Source: Streptomonospora salina (GTDB lineage: Bacteria > Actinomycetota > Actinomycetes > Streptosporangiales > Streptosporangiaceae). Taken from it: a stretch of DNA of 64,000 bases. The position numbers and the translations under genes were made by a program. Positions within the stretch are counted from its first letter, which is position 1. The number at the start of each line of letters is the position of its first letter. This document shows, in pieces, positions 53,458 through 61,083 of the stretch. The notes under the pieces are model-generated. The model had not been told where the DNA came from and searched no databases. It saw nothing but the letters and a program-made list of their open reading frames with translations. The DNA is taken from positions 2,511,001 through 2,575,000 of the forward strand of contig NZ_JACHLY010000001.1 in NCBI RefSeq assembly GCF_014204715.1, given 5' to 3'.

Positions 53458-54723
53458 ATGGCTGAGCAGTCGGCCGCGCTTTCCCCCCTGCTCAAGCAGG
53501 CCACGCCCGTCCATGCGGCGCGCGGAGAAGGCGTCTACATCTACGACGAGGACGACCGCCGCTATCTCGACTTCACCGCCGGAATCGGCGTCACCAGCAC
53601 CGGCCACTGCCACCCCCGGGTCGTCGACGCCGCGCAGCGCCAGGTCGCCACCCTCGTGCACGGCCAGTACACCACGGTGATGCACCGGCCGCTGCTCCAG
53701 CTCACCGAACGGTTGGGAAGCGTGCTGCCCCAGGGCCTGGACCGGCTCTTCTACGTCAACTCCGGCAGCGAAGCCGTCGAGGCCGCGCTGCGGCTGGCGC
53801 GCCAGGCGACGGGGCGCCAGAACGCGATCGTCTTCCAGGGCGGCTTCCACGGACGCACGATGGCGGCCGCATCGCTGACCACCTCGGGCACCAAGATCCG
53901 CGCGGGCATCGGCCCGCTGATGCCCGGCGTGGTGGTCTCCCCGTTCCCCTACGCCTACCGGCTGCGCATGAGCGAGGAGGAAGCCACCGACTACGCGCTG
54001 CGCGAGCTGGACTACCAGCTGGCCACCGTCAGCTCCCCGCAGGACACCGCGGCGATCTTCGTCGAACCCGTGCTGGGCGAAGGCGGCTACGTCCCCGCTC
54101 CGGAGGCGTTCCTGCGCGGCCTGCGCGAGCGGGCCGACCGGCACGGCATCCTGCTCGTCGTCGACGAGGTCCAGACCGGCTTCGGGCGCACCGGAAGCTT
54201 CTGGGGCCACGACCCCTCCGGGATCCGCCCCGACATCCTCATCACCGCCAAGGGCTTGGCCAGCGGCTTCCCGCTGTCGGCGATCGCAGCGCCCGAATCG
54301 CTGATGGAGCAGGCCTGGCCCGGCTCGCAGGGCGGCACCTACGGCGGCAACGCGGTCGCGTGCGCGGCGGCACTGGCCACCCTGGACGTCATCGAGGACG
54401 AAGGGCTGGTCGCCAACGCCGCCGGGATGGGCACGCGCCTCCAGCAGGGCCTGTCCGGCGTCGCCGCCGACCACCCGGTCATCGGCGACGTGCGCGGCCG
54501 GGGGCTGATGATGGGCAACGAGTTCACCGGCCCCGACGGATCCCCGGACGCCGCCACCGCCGCCCGTGCCCACAAGGCCGCGGCGGACCAGGGGCTCCTG
54601 CTGCTCACCTGCGGCCCGCACGGCAACGTCGTCCGCATGATCCCGCCGCTCATCGTCACCGCCGACCAGATCGACGAGGCGGTCGACCTCTGGTCCCAGG
54701 CGATGAAGGAAGCCGCGGGCTGA
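53458..54723 (+). CDS. gabT: Class III aminotransferase (4-aminobutyrate aminotransferase-like)
   Basis: A 421-residue PLP enzyme. FTAGIGVTSTGHCHP at the N-terminus, YVNSGSEAVEAALRLAR (phosphate cup), LLVVDEVQTGFGRTG and the PLP Lys265 in ILITAKGLASGFPLSA. These are the marks of GABA/ornithine-type omega-aminotransferases, which give a semialdehyde that the neighbouring ALDH can oxidise. ATG behind GGAAGAGG. The GntR operator overlaps its promoter. The true amino donor is not certain. Confidence 0.92.
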   Translation: MAEQSAALSPLLKQATPVHAARGEGVYIYDEDDRRYLDFTAGIGVTSTGHCHPRVVDAAQRQVATLVHGQYTTVMHRPLLQLTERLGSVLPQGLDRLFYVNSGSEAVEAALRLARQATGRQNAIVFQGGFHGRTMAAASLTTSGTKIRAGIGPLMPGVVVSPFPYAYRLRMSEEEATDYALRELDYQLATVSSPQDTAAIFVEPVLGEGGYVPAPEAFLRGLRERADRHGILLVVDEVQTGFGRTGSFWGHDPSGIRPDILITAKGLASGFPLSAIAAPESLMEQAWPGSQGGTYGGNAVACAAALATLDVIEDEGLVANAAGMGTRLQQGLSGVAADHPVIGDVRGRGLMMGNEFTGPDGSPDAATAARAHKAAADQGLLLLTCGPHGNVVRMIPPLIVTADQIDEAVDLWSQAMKEAAG

Positions 54724-54937
54724 GGGTTCCCCACCGGCGAATCCCCACCGCACACGGCTTACACTACCCACCCGGGTCGGCCCCCGCAGTCCTCGGTCGA
54801 CGGGGGCCGACCTGGGATCTCGCTCACACACGGCGCTCCCCGGCGGATCATGCGGCAAAACCGCGCTTCCTCCCGTGGTAGAGTCATAAACGTCTTCCGC
54901 AGGGAACACCCCGGCGGGAGCCGCACAACCGAATCCG

Positions 54938-55010
54938 GCGCTCGTAGCTCAATGGATAGAGCATCTGACTACGGATCAGAAGGTTGGGGGTTCGAATCCT
55001 CCCGAGCGCG
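54938..55010 (+). tRNA. tRNA-Arg (ACG anticodon)
   Basis: Acceptor GCGCTCG/CGAGCGC, D arm GCTC..GAGC, anticodon stem TCTGA-TCAGA with loop CTACGGA (anticodon ACG at 54971-54973), T arm GGGGGTTCGAATCCTCC. 73 nt, discriminator G. Its 3' half is the attachment site of the island that follows. Confidence 0.95.
54977..55009 (+). repeat. attL: tRNA-Arg 3' end
   Basis: The 33 bp from CAGAAGG to CGAGCGC recur at 62056-62088 with a single C-to-T difference. Here they complete the functional tRNA. Confidence 0.9.
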
Positions 55011-55030
55011 CAGAGCTGAGACAGCTAAGA

Positions 55031-55070
55031 GAAGGCCCGACCTGCACAGACAGGCCGGGCCTTCTTCTTT
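55031..55070 (+). terminator. Terminator after tRNA-Arg
   Basis: GAAGGCCCG / CGGGCCTTC with an inner CCTG/CAGG stem, followed by TTCTTT. Confidence 0.85.
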
Positions 55071-55106
55071 GTGCGGGGACGTGCGGGAGGCTCCTGAGGG
55101 GCCGCG

Positions 55107-55126
55107 TCGCACATTCATCGCACATG
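55107..55126 (+). repeat. 20-bp island-end repeat, left copy
   Basis: TCGCACATTCATCGCACATG, found again exactly at 61931-61950. It lies 97 bp inside attL; the right copy ends 105 bp inside attR. The placing fits integrase arm-type binding sites. The unit is itself an internal double of TCGCACAT. Confidence 0.7.
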
Positions 55127-55129
55127 CTT

Positions 55130-55264
55130 CTACTCGGCGGTGCGAGCCGAGTCCCCCTCGTCGGCCGCAGCCGTCGCCTTGACCCGAGCGGCGTCCATCG
55201 CTTCGGCCACCTCGTCTAGGCGGTCCGGGAACAGGTGCCCGTACCGGTCGAGGGTCATGGTCGC
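55130..55264 (-). pseudogene. Tyrosine integrase C-terminal remnant
   Basis: The last ~44 codons read ATMTLDRYGHLFPDRLDEVAEAMDAARV, the well-known end of actinobacterial tyrosine recombinases (with the active-site Tyr in LDRYGHLF), then a hydrophilic tail and stop. Upstream of ~55264 the homology ends and the methyltransferase 3' end begins at 55284. So the whole catalytic domain except the Tyr segment is gone. Confidence 0.8.
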
Positions 55265-55283
55265 AGGGCGGCTCCGCACAGGT

Positions 55284-56411
55284 TCAAGCGACGCCATCAC
55301 CGCCGAGCGCGACCCGCCCCCTGTGCGTCCACGACGGACCGTGCGGGGTCCCCAGCCACACCCGGTGCGCCCCTGCTGCATCGACGCTGAGCCCGTAGTC
55401 GGTGACGCCCGGCCGGTCGTCACCGACCCATCGCCGGTGGGCCTCGATCAACTCGTCCCACAACCGTCGCGGCCCGCCCTGCTCAACGCGCCCATCACCG
55501 TGCAGCCGCGCCCACGACGGTCCGGTCGTCGCCGACAACCATACGTACTGGTCACCACCGGGCTCATAGACCCGGATCCCTCCCCGCCACCCGGGTACCG
55601 TCAACGCGAGCGCGGGACCGGTGTCCTCGTCGAGCACTACCTCGCGAGGGTCACCCTTGAAACGCGTTGCCACGTCAGGGGCGCCGTCGAGGTCGTGGGG
55701 TGCCCCACCCTGCCAGCGGTGAGCGCGCAGCATCATGAACGACGTGTGCCCGACGAACCTCCCTGCCGCCACGCCATCCTCGACCGTAAGCCGGGTAAGA
55801 AATCCACCGGGAAGCTCGGCAGACGGTTTCCACGGCGCCACGATCACCGCGCCCTCGGCCGCTTGGGCGATCCACGGGGATGGGATGCGCGTCACCGAGC
55901 ACGTCGCTATGACCCGGTCGTAGGGGGCGCCTGGTGCGTATCCGTGCTGGCCGTCGCCGGTGACCACCGCCGCAAGGGCGTCCACAGTGTTCAGATTGGC
56001 ACGGGCCCGGTCGGCTACCACGGGATCGACCTCGCTGGTGGTGACCGATCCGGACCCACCGACCAACTCGGTCAGTACCGCGGCGTTATAGCCGGTTCCC
56101 GTTCCAATCTCCAGCACCCGGTCTCCGGGACGCGCGTCCAACGCTTCCAACATCTCCGCCATGACCGCCGGCGAGGACGACGACGAGGACGGCCGCCCTA
56201 TACCGCCGCTCCGACCATCGTCGACCTGAGTGACGATGGATTCGTCGGAGTACACGAGGTCGGCCCACTCCTGGGGGTTATCGGTTCGGTCCAAGGGCGG
56301 GCCGAGCGCAACGGGCCAGATGCGGTCGGGGATGAAGCGTGCTCGATCGACCGCGGCGAATGCGCGCCGGATGGCAGTCACTGCTTGCCGGTTCCCTTGC
56401 ATCGGGGGCAC
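55284..56411 (-). CDS. Protein-L-isoaspartate O-methyltransferase-like protein
   Basis: About 375 residues. SAM motif I is DRVLEIGTGTGYNAAVLTEL, preceded by the PCMT-type lead GIGRPSSSSSSPAVMAEMLEAL; the post-motif region is YDRVIATCSVTRIPSPWIAQA. The C-terminal 170 residues are an extra domain, rich in Trp and Gly (WAGFS-free, RVYEPGGDQYVWLSA, GPSWARLHGDGR), as in the actinomycete PCMT-like proteins linked to modified peptides or FxLD-type systems. I chose GTG 56411 behind AAAGGAGG; GTG 56381 would overlap the upstream stop. It ends 19 bp from the integrase stub. No precursor peptide was found. Confidence 0.8.
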   Translation of the reverse strand: MPPMQGNRQAVTAIRRAFAAVDRARFIPDRIWPVALGPPLDRTDNPQEWADLVYSDESIVTQVDDGRSGGIGRPSSSSSSPAVMAEMLEALDARPGDRVLEIGTGTGYNAAVLTELVGGSGSVTTSEVDPVVADRARANLNTVDALAAVVTGDGQHGYAPGAPYDRVIATCSVTRIPSPWIAQAAEGAVIVAPWKPSAELPGGFLTRLTVEDGVAAGRFVGHTSFMMLRAHRWQGGAPHDLDGAPDVATRFKGDPREVVLDEDTGPALALTVPGWRGGIRVYEPGGDQYVWLSATTGPSWARLHGDGRVEQGGPRRLWDELIEAHRRWVGDDRPGVTDYGLSVDAAGAHRVWLGTPHGPSWTHRGRVALGGDGVA

Positions 56412-56506
56412 GTCACCGCCTCCTTTGACTTCCATCGTTCACCTTGACGTCCATCGGTCTCTACGAAGACGACTCCGGTACCGCCGCAGGTGCTGCACTG
56501 TGCCAT
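56378..56506 (-). CDS. Tiny double CxxC zinc-ribbon-like protein (42 aa)
   Basis: Below usual gene-calling size but convincing: CSTCGGTGVVF near the start and CPRCKGTGKQ at the end, the CxxCxGxG pairs of DnaJ-type zinc fingers, 27 residues apart. ATG at 56506; the stop overlaps the first possible methyltransferase GTG by 4 bp and its coding sequence carries that gene's ribosome binding site. Coupled translation with the methyltransferase is therefore likely. Function unknown. Confidence 0.65.
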   Translation of the reverse strand: MAQCSTCGGTGVVFVETDGRQGERWKSKEAVTCPRCKGTGKQ

Positions 56507-56659
56507 CACTGCTGCCCTTTCAGTGTTGACGGTAATTCGTGGGCCGAGCTCATCCGCATCAGGCCGGAGTTCGCAGAAGCAGGCGTGCGGCCCAATCCGG
56601 GGAGGGGATACCGGACCGCACGCCCCAACGCGTGGTCGGTGGGAAGGCCGTTATCAGGG

Positions 56660-56959
56660 CTACCGGCCGCGCGGGCTCGGCCTACGCACGGGGCGGGAAA
56701 TCCTGCCAGTAGACGCCGTCGCCGACTTCGACGAGTTGGTCGGCGATCCAGGGCGCGGAGATCGGCCGCCGGCTCGTGCGGGCGGGTCTTCCATCTGCTG
56801 GACGAGTCGTTTGACGTCGGGTTCGATCAGCGTCGGTGCGTGGTCGGCGTCGCGGTCGAGGGCCGTCGCGATCCACAGGTGTTCGGTGCGGCGGATGGAC
56901 CACCGTTCGCCGTAGCGCGAACGCAGCAGCGCGAGCAAGGCGTCGTTCGGGGCGTTCAT
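56660..56959 (-). CDS. Small hypothetical protein of the second RPYV cassette (possible frameshift)
   Basis: A 99-residue protein whose first ~62 residues look genuine (RYGERWSIRRTEHLWIATALD, then EPDVKRLVQQMEDPPARAG). It then turns into a Pro/Arg/Ser-rich stretch. In another frame the same DNA reads PISAPWIADQLVEVGDGVYW, then QDFPP and a stop at ~56682, which is more protein-like. So the 3' part may be frameshifted near 56765-56775. ATG overlaps the RPYV gene's stop (ATGA). Confidence 0.5.
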   Translation of the reverse strand: MNAPNDALLALLRSRYGERWSIRRTEHLWIATALDRDADHAPTLIEPDVKRLVQQMEDPPARAGGRSPRPGSPTNSSKSATASTGRISRPVRRPSPRGR

Positions 56960-57144
56960 GCGAGCGCCCCCGTACCGGCCAGGGCGACGGCGGCCGCGCG
57001 GCGGCGTTCCTCGCGGCGGACCCGTTCGGCCGATTCGCGTTCGCGCATGCGCCGCTCGTGAGCGAGCACGTAGGGCCGGACGTAGGAGGGCCGAGCGTAC
57101 CGAGGGCGGCTGTCGGACGGAGAAAGCGGCGTTAGCCTTGTCAT
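56956..57144 (-). CDS. Small RPYV-motif protein, second copy
   Basis: A 62-residue protein with PSYVRPYVLAHERRMRERESA followed by a basic helix (RVRREERRRAAAVAL). It shares the VRPYVLxxE signature with the 82-residue protein at 6727-6975 and likewise heads a coupled small-gene pair. ATG at 57144 has AGGTGG upstream. Function unknown. Confidence 0.55.
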   Translation of the reverse strand: MTRLTPLSPSDSRPRYARPSYVRPYVLAHERRMRERESAERVRREERRRAAAVALAGTGALA

Positions 57145-57220
57145 CGTTCCACCTGTCTTAGTCAGGTTGGGACCACGCCCCCGGAGTGTTCGCCGCACTC
57201 GCGGGGGTCACTTGTAGGAG

Positions 57221-57382
57221 CTACGCGGCGGCAGCCATGCCGATACCGGCGCAGGGGACGATGCGCACCACGGCCGAGGTGCCGGACGCGGGACCGACCA
57301 CGACGAGCCGACGGGGACGCACGGTCGTACGCCCTCGTCCGCGGCAGGAACGGCACTGGTAAACACGTCGCGTGTCACTCAT
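57221..57382 (-). CDS. Tiny Cys-motif protein (53 aa)
   Basis: Starts ATG 57382 and reads SDTRRVYQCRSCRGRGRTTV, then a short beta-type stretch and IVPCAGIG before the stop. The CRSC-GRG pair and a late Cys resemble half of a zinc ribbon. The ribosome binding site is poor. It would be the first gene of the minus-strand part of the island, head-to-head with the aminotransferase gene. Existence is plausible, not certain. Confidence 0.42.
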   Translation of the reverse strand: MSDTRRVYQCRSCRGRGRTTVRPRRLVVVGPASGTSAVVRIVPCAGIGMAAAA

Positions 57383-57499
57383 GGATCAAGCATCCAGGGG
57401 AGTCGGGGACCTTTCCCATGTCCCGACGCTGCCTCAGTGCTGAACTTTCACTGCACTTAGACCCTGTGCTCGCGGCAAAGCCGCTGCCAAACTGTGGCT

Positions 57500-58279
57500 A
57501 TGGCACAACTCAACGGGGCGCCGGCCACTCTCAGCGAGCTACAGACACTCGCGCTGGTCAACTACGGGCACTTCACGTCCATGCGCGTGGACGACCAGCA
57601 CGTTCGGGGACTTTCACACCATCTGGACCGACTCGTCAAGGACTGCCGGAAGGTGTTCGGTGCCGAACTTGACCGCGAGCGTGTGCAGCGCTTCGTTCGG
57701 GAGGCTGTAGCGGACGAGGGCGGCCCGTTCGTCGTTCGGGTCACCATCTTCGACCCCGCGTTGGAAATGGGGCACCCCGGGAGCGACGCTGAACCGCACG
57801 TGCTCGTGACCACTAGACCGGCCGCAGCACTCCCGCCATCACCGATGCGCGCCCAGAGCGCCGTCTACACCCGCGATATGCCGTTGGTGAAGCACATCGG
57901 ATTGTTCGGTCAGCTCCGCCACCGCCGCACCGCGCAGCGCAGTGGATTCGATGACGCGGTGTTCACCGACTCATCCGGATTCGTCTCCGAAGGCGCGACC
58001 TGGAACATAGCTTTCTTCGACGGCGAAAACGTCGTGTGGCCCGATGCGGAAGTTCTTCCCGGCGTCACGATGCGGCTACTCCAGCAGGTACACGAGCAGA
58101 CGATCACCGCGCCCGTGAACCTGACGAACCTCGACGGCATACAAGCGGCATTCGCCACCAACACGAGCGTCGGCGTCCGCCCGGTGACCGCTATCGACGG
58201 GACCGAGTTCCCGAGCGATCACCCTGTATTCACCGAATTGCGCAAGGAATACGAGGAGATCCCCCCGGAACGACTCTGA
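57500..58279 (+). CDS. Class IV aminotransferase-fold protein (aminodeoxychorismate lyase-like)
   Basis: A 259-residue protein of PLP fold type IV. YGHFTSMRVDDQHVRGLSHHLDRL at the N-terminus (residues 22-45), catalytic Lys131 in PLVKHIGLFGQLRHRR, Glu in GFVSEGATWNIAF, and the phosphate-binding FATNTSVGVRPV near the end. BCAT, D-amino-acid transaminase and ADC lyase share this fold; the reaction here is unknown. ATG 57500 was chosen by family; no Shine-Dalgarno is visible, so it could be leaderless. First gene of the island's plus-strand unit, 26 bp before the XRE-FGE gene. Confidence 0.85.
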   Translation: MAQLNGAPATLSELQTLALVNYGHFTSMRVDDQHVRGLSHHLDRLVKDCRKVFGAELDRERVQRFVREAVADEGGPFVVRVTIFDPALEMGHPGSDAEPHVLVTTRPAAALPPSPMRAQSAVYTRDMPLVKHIGLFGQLRHRRTAQRSGFDDAVFTDSSGFVSEGATWNIAFFDGENVVWPDAEVLPGVTMRLLQQVHEQTITAPVNLTNLDGIQAAFATNTSVGVRPVTAIDGTEFPSDHPVFTELRKEYEEIPPERL

Positions 58280-58305
58280 CCGATCCCTTACCCCCTGGAG
58301 GATCG

Positions 58306-59289
58306 ATGGCCACCCCGACCATCAAGATATGGTCCGGCCGTGAGGTCCGCGCACTTCGCGAGGCAAAGAGGATGAGCATTCGCGCATTTGCGGGCCACCT
58401 CGGCGTGAGCGAACGCATGGTGTCGAAGTGGGAGAAACACGGCGAGGAGATTCACCCTCGTCCGGTGAATCAGCAAGCCTTGGACACCTCGCTAGCGGCA
58501 TCCGGTGCAGACGTTGCAGCTCGATTCGAAAACTTGATAGGCCCGCTCGACGCCAAGCCCCAGACCGACGCGGAGCCCAAGGAACCGGCCCGCGCGGACT
58601 CCGCTCCCCTGCCGGTGAACGAGCCCCATCAAGTGCGGCACCCGGTAGACGGAAAGCTCATGGCCTTGGTGGAGGCCGGTGTCTACCTCGCAGGTGATAA
58701 CAACGAGCCGGTGTTCCTACCTTCGTTCTATATCGACGTCTTCCCGACGACCAATGCCGATTACTCGCGATTCATCGCCGCAACGGATCATCCGACACCG
58801 CAGCACTGGGACGACGGAAAACCGCCGGCCGAATCGAACGACCATCCCGTCGTGTTCGTCACATGGAAGGACGCGGCGGCATACGCGAGCTGGTCGGCGA
58901 AGGCCTTACCCACGGCTCAGCAGTGGGAGAAGGCCGCACGCGGCGCCCGAGGCGACGTCTACCCATGGGGCAGCCAGCGCACCCCCGCCAAGTGCAACGT
59001 CAGGGAGAGCGGACTCCGCGCCACGACGCCCGTCAACCGCTACCACAGCGGCGTCAGCCCCTACGGCATCTACGACATGTGCGGCAACACCTGGGAATGG
59101 TGCTCCACGGAGTCCGAGCCGGACCGCTACGAACTCAAGGGAAGCGCTTTTACAAGTCCATTTTTCCGAGCCACGCCTTCAGCGTTTAATGATGCTACCG
59201 TAACCATGAAGGATGACGATACGGGCTTCAGATGCACGACACCGGAAGAGACGATGAAGGAACTTCTGCGGCGAACAAAAAGCTCGTAG
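58306..59289 (+). CDS. XRE HTH - FGE-sulfatase-domain fusion protein
   Basis: A 327-residue protein; GGAGG lies before the ATG. Residues ~5-70 are an XRE helix-turn-helix (REVRALREAKRMSIRAFAGHLG, SERMVSKWEKHG). After a linker, residues ~110-320 are a formylglycine-generating-enzyme/SUMF1 fold: VEAGVYLAGDNNEPVFLPSF, FPTTNADYSRFIAAT, VVFVTWKDAAAYASW, LPTAQQWEKAARGARGDVYPWG, YDMCGNTWEWCSTESE and DDDTGFRC. The fold's usual tail RGGSW..R.A is ELKGSAF..SPFFRA. It may act as a ligand-sensing regulator, and not as an oxidase. The ATPase follows 54 bp later. Confidence 0.85.
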   Translation: MATPTIKIWSGREVRALREAKRMSIRAFAGHLGVSERMVSKWEKHGEEIHPRPVNQQALDTSLAASGADVAARFENLIGPLDAKPQTDAEPKEPARADSAPLPVNEPHQVRHPVDGKLMALVEAGVYLAGDNNEPVFLPSFYIDVFPTTNADYSRFIAATDHPTPQHWDDGKPPAESNDHPVVFVTWKDAAAYASWSAKALPTAQQWEKAARGARGDVYPWGSQRTPAKCNVRESGLRATTPVNRYHSGVSPYGIYDMCGNTWEWCSTESEPDRYELKGSAFTSPFFRATPSAFNDATVTMKDDDTGFRCTTPEETMKELLRRTKSS

Positions 59290-59343
59290 TTCAAGACCCA
59301 ATTTACAGGTAAGCCGCAACTGACTTGCGCAGGACATGATCAG

Positions 59344-61083
59344 ATGATCAACAATATTCGATTTCGCAACTTCAGGGCATTTGAAACTTTCTCAGTAACC
59401 TTGAGAAAGAAAAACTGCCTAGTTGGAGTCAACAGCGCAGGGAAGAGTACCGTACTCACTTCCCTTCGGTTAGCCGACGCATGCCTAAGATCCGCTCGCA
59501 CTAGGACCGCGTCTCAATACCCGCGGGGAGACATCCAGGTCTACGGAAGCCCAATTCCCGTTCGAGATTTTGAAACCTTAAACGAAAGCGTCCGCCACAA
59601 TTTCTTGAATAATGATACAAACTTTGAAGTAAGGTGGTCTTCCGGTGCAATATTCCGGGCAGCGTGGCCTCCTCAGAAAGAAGATTCTCAAGCACGACAG
59701 GAACCTTTTTTCTGCCTATACGACTCAAACGGCACCAATGTGCGGTCGTTTAAGAAATTCGTCGACTCGCATGACACGATAGGGATAGTTCCGACACTTT
59801 CCCCGATTGAACACGAAGAGGGTATTCTAAGTGAAAAATACGTAAGGGCAAACCACTCTTCGAGACTTAGCAGTCGCCACTTCAGGAATCAACTTTATCA
59901 ACTTGTAAACAATGGAAAATGGGAGGGATTTGTAGAGTTCTGCACACCGTGGATCCCAGAGCTTGAGCTAAGAGAACCGGTGCTCAACTATTCGGGATCC
60001 GATGTCACCATTGATGTCTATTACCGTGAACAGGGCAGTAGGTTTGAGAAAGAATTAGTGTGGGCTGGGGATGGTATCCAAATATGGCTCCAGATCCTTT
60101 TGCATGTATACAGAAATTTCGAGTCTTCTACCCTGGTTTTCGATGAGCCCGAAGTGTTTCTCCATGCAGATCTTCAAAGACGACTTGTCAGGTTAATAGA
60201 TAACTTGAGCAGCCAAGTCCTGTTGGCAAGTCACTCAAGTGAGATCCTTGCTGAGACGGACACTCGCGCCATAATTTGGATTGACAAAAACCAAAAGAAG
60301 GGCATTCGTACACCCACAGACGACGTTCTCTCCGACTTGACGGCATCGCTAGGAACAGCCTACAACCTCAGCTTAGCACGAGCTCTACGCGCGCAAGCAG
60401 TCCTCTTTGTCGAAGGCAATGATTCGCGCATTCTACGAATTCTATCCCGGAAGATGCAACACGTAAACCTTGAACGAGAAACATCGTTGGCTGTAATTCC
60501 AATGGGCGGCTATTCAAATTGGCCTAACACTGAGCATTTCAAATGGCTTATCGATGATTTTCTTCAGCGTTCCATTAAAAGTATGATTCTATTGGATCGC
60601 GACTACAGAACAGATGACCAAGTATCCAGTACTTCGGAACAGCTAAATCAAATATTTGACAGTGTTCATATCTGGCACTGCAAAGAGATCGAGAATTACC
60701 TCATTATCCCTGAGGTCATCTCGAGAGTTTCAGGGGCAGACTTTGACGACATACGTGAATATATAGACTCAGAATCAGAAGGCATGAAATCCCGAGTTTT
60801 CGCTCGGATGTTGGAGCAAAAGACATTAAATGAGAAATCCGCATCGAACCACGCGGTGTCCATCTCAGAAGAATTTCATAGATCATTCCCACATGCCTGG
60901 AGTGATCCTACGTACCGTGTATCCGTTTGCCCTCCCAAGGATCTATTGTCAGGAATCAACAAACACCTTCAGAGCAACCGGAAAAAGACGGTATCCTTTG
61001 AAAAAATTGCTCACAATATTCGAGCGAAAGAAATTCCGCTTGAGATGCGAAACGTACTCCAGCAGATTGAAGATCTTTCTTAG
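59344..61083 (+). CDS. AAA (ABC-type) ATPase with TOPRIM/DUF4435-like C-terminus, OLD/PARIS-like
   Basis: A 579-residue protein that is strikingly AT-rich compared with its neighbours. Residues 1-310 are an SMC/ABC-type ATPase: NIRFRNFRAF, Walker A GVNSAGKST (28-36), Walker B STLVFDEPEVFLHADLQRRL (262-281) and switch LASHSSEIL (His297). Residues ~350-460 look TOPRIM-like: AVLFVEGNDSRIL (Glu357), MILLDRDYR (Asp418, Asp420), then WHCKEIENYLIIPEVI, a pattern of DUF4435. OLD-family nucleases and PARIS (AriA-AriB) combine such parts in anti-phage defence; here they are fused in one chain. Only a shadow of an operon with XRE-FGE can be inferred. Its stop lies at the start of an otherwise non-coding right end. 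Confidence 0.87.
   Translation: MINNIRFRNFRAFETFSVTLRKKNCLVGVNSAGKSTVLTSLRLADACLRSARTRTASQYPRGDIQVYGSPIPVRDFETLNESVRHNFLNNDTNFEVRWSSGAIFRAAWPPQKEDSQARQEPFFCLYDSNGTNVRSFKKFVDSHDTIGIVPTLSPIEHEEGILSEKYVRANHSSRLSSRHFRNQLYQLVNNGKWEGFVEFCTPWIPELELREPVLNYSGSDVTIDVYYREQGSRFEKELVWAGDGIQIWLQILLHVYRNFESSTLVFDEPEVFLHADLQRRLVRLIDNLSSQVLLASHSSEILAETDTRAIIWIDKNQKKGIRTPTDDVLSDLTASLGTAYNLSLARALRAQAVLFVEGNDSRILRILSRKMQHVNLERETSLAVIPMGGYSNWPNTEHFKWLIDDFLQRSIKSMILLDRDYRTDDQVSSTSEQLNQIFDSVHIWHCKEIENYLIIPEVISRVSGADFDDIREYIDSESEGMKSRVFARMLEQKTLNEKSASNHAVSISEEFHRSFPHAWSDPTYRVSVCPPKDLLSGINKHLQSNRKKTVSFEKIAHNIRAKEIPLEMRNVLQQIEDLS

Noticed and set aside
55140-56447. 435-residue plus-strand frame over the island methyltransferase
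   Set aside because: Antisense to a protein with clear SAM motifs.
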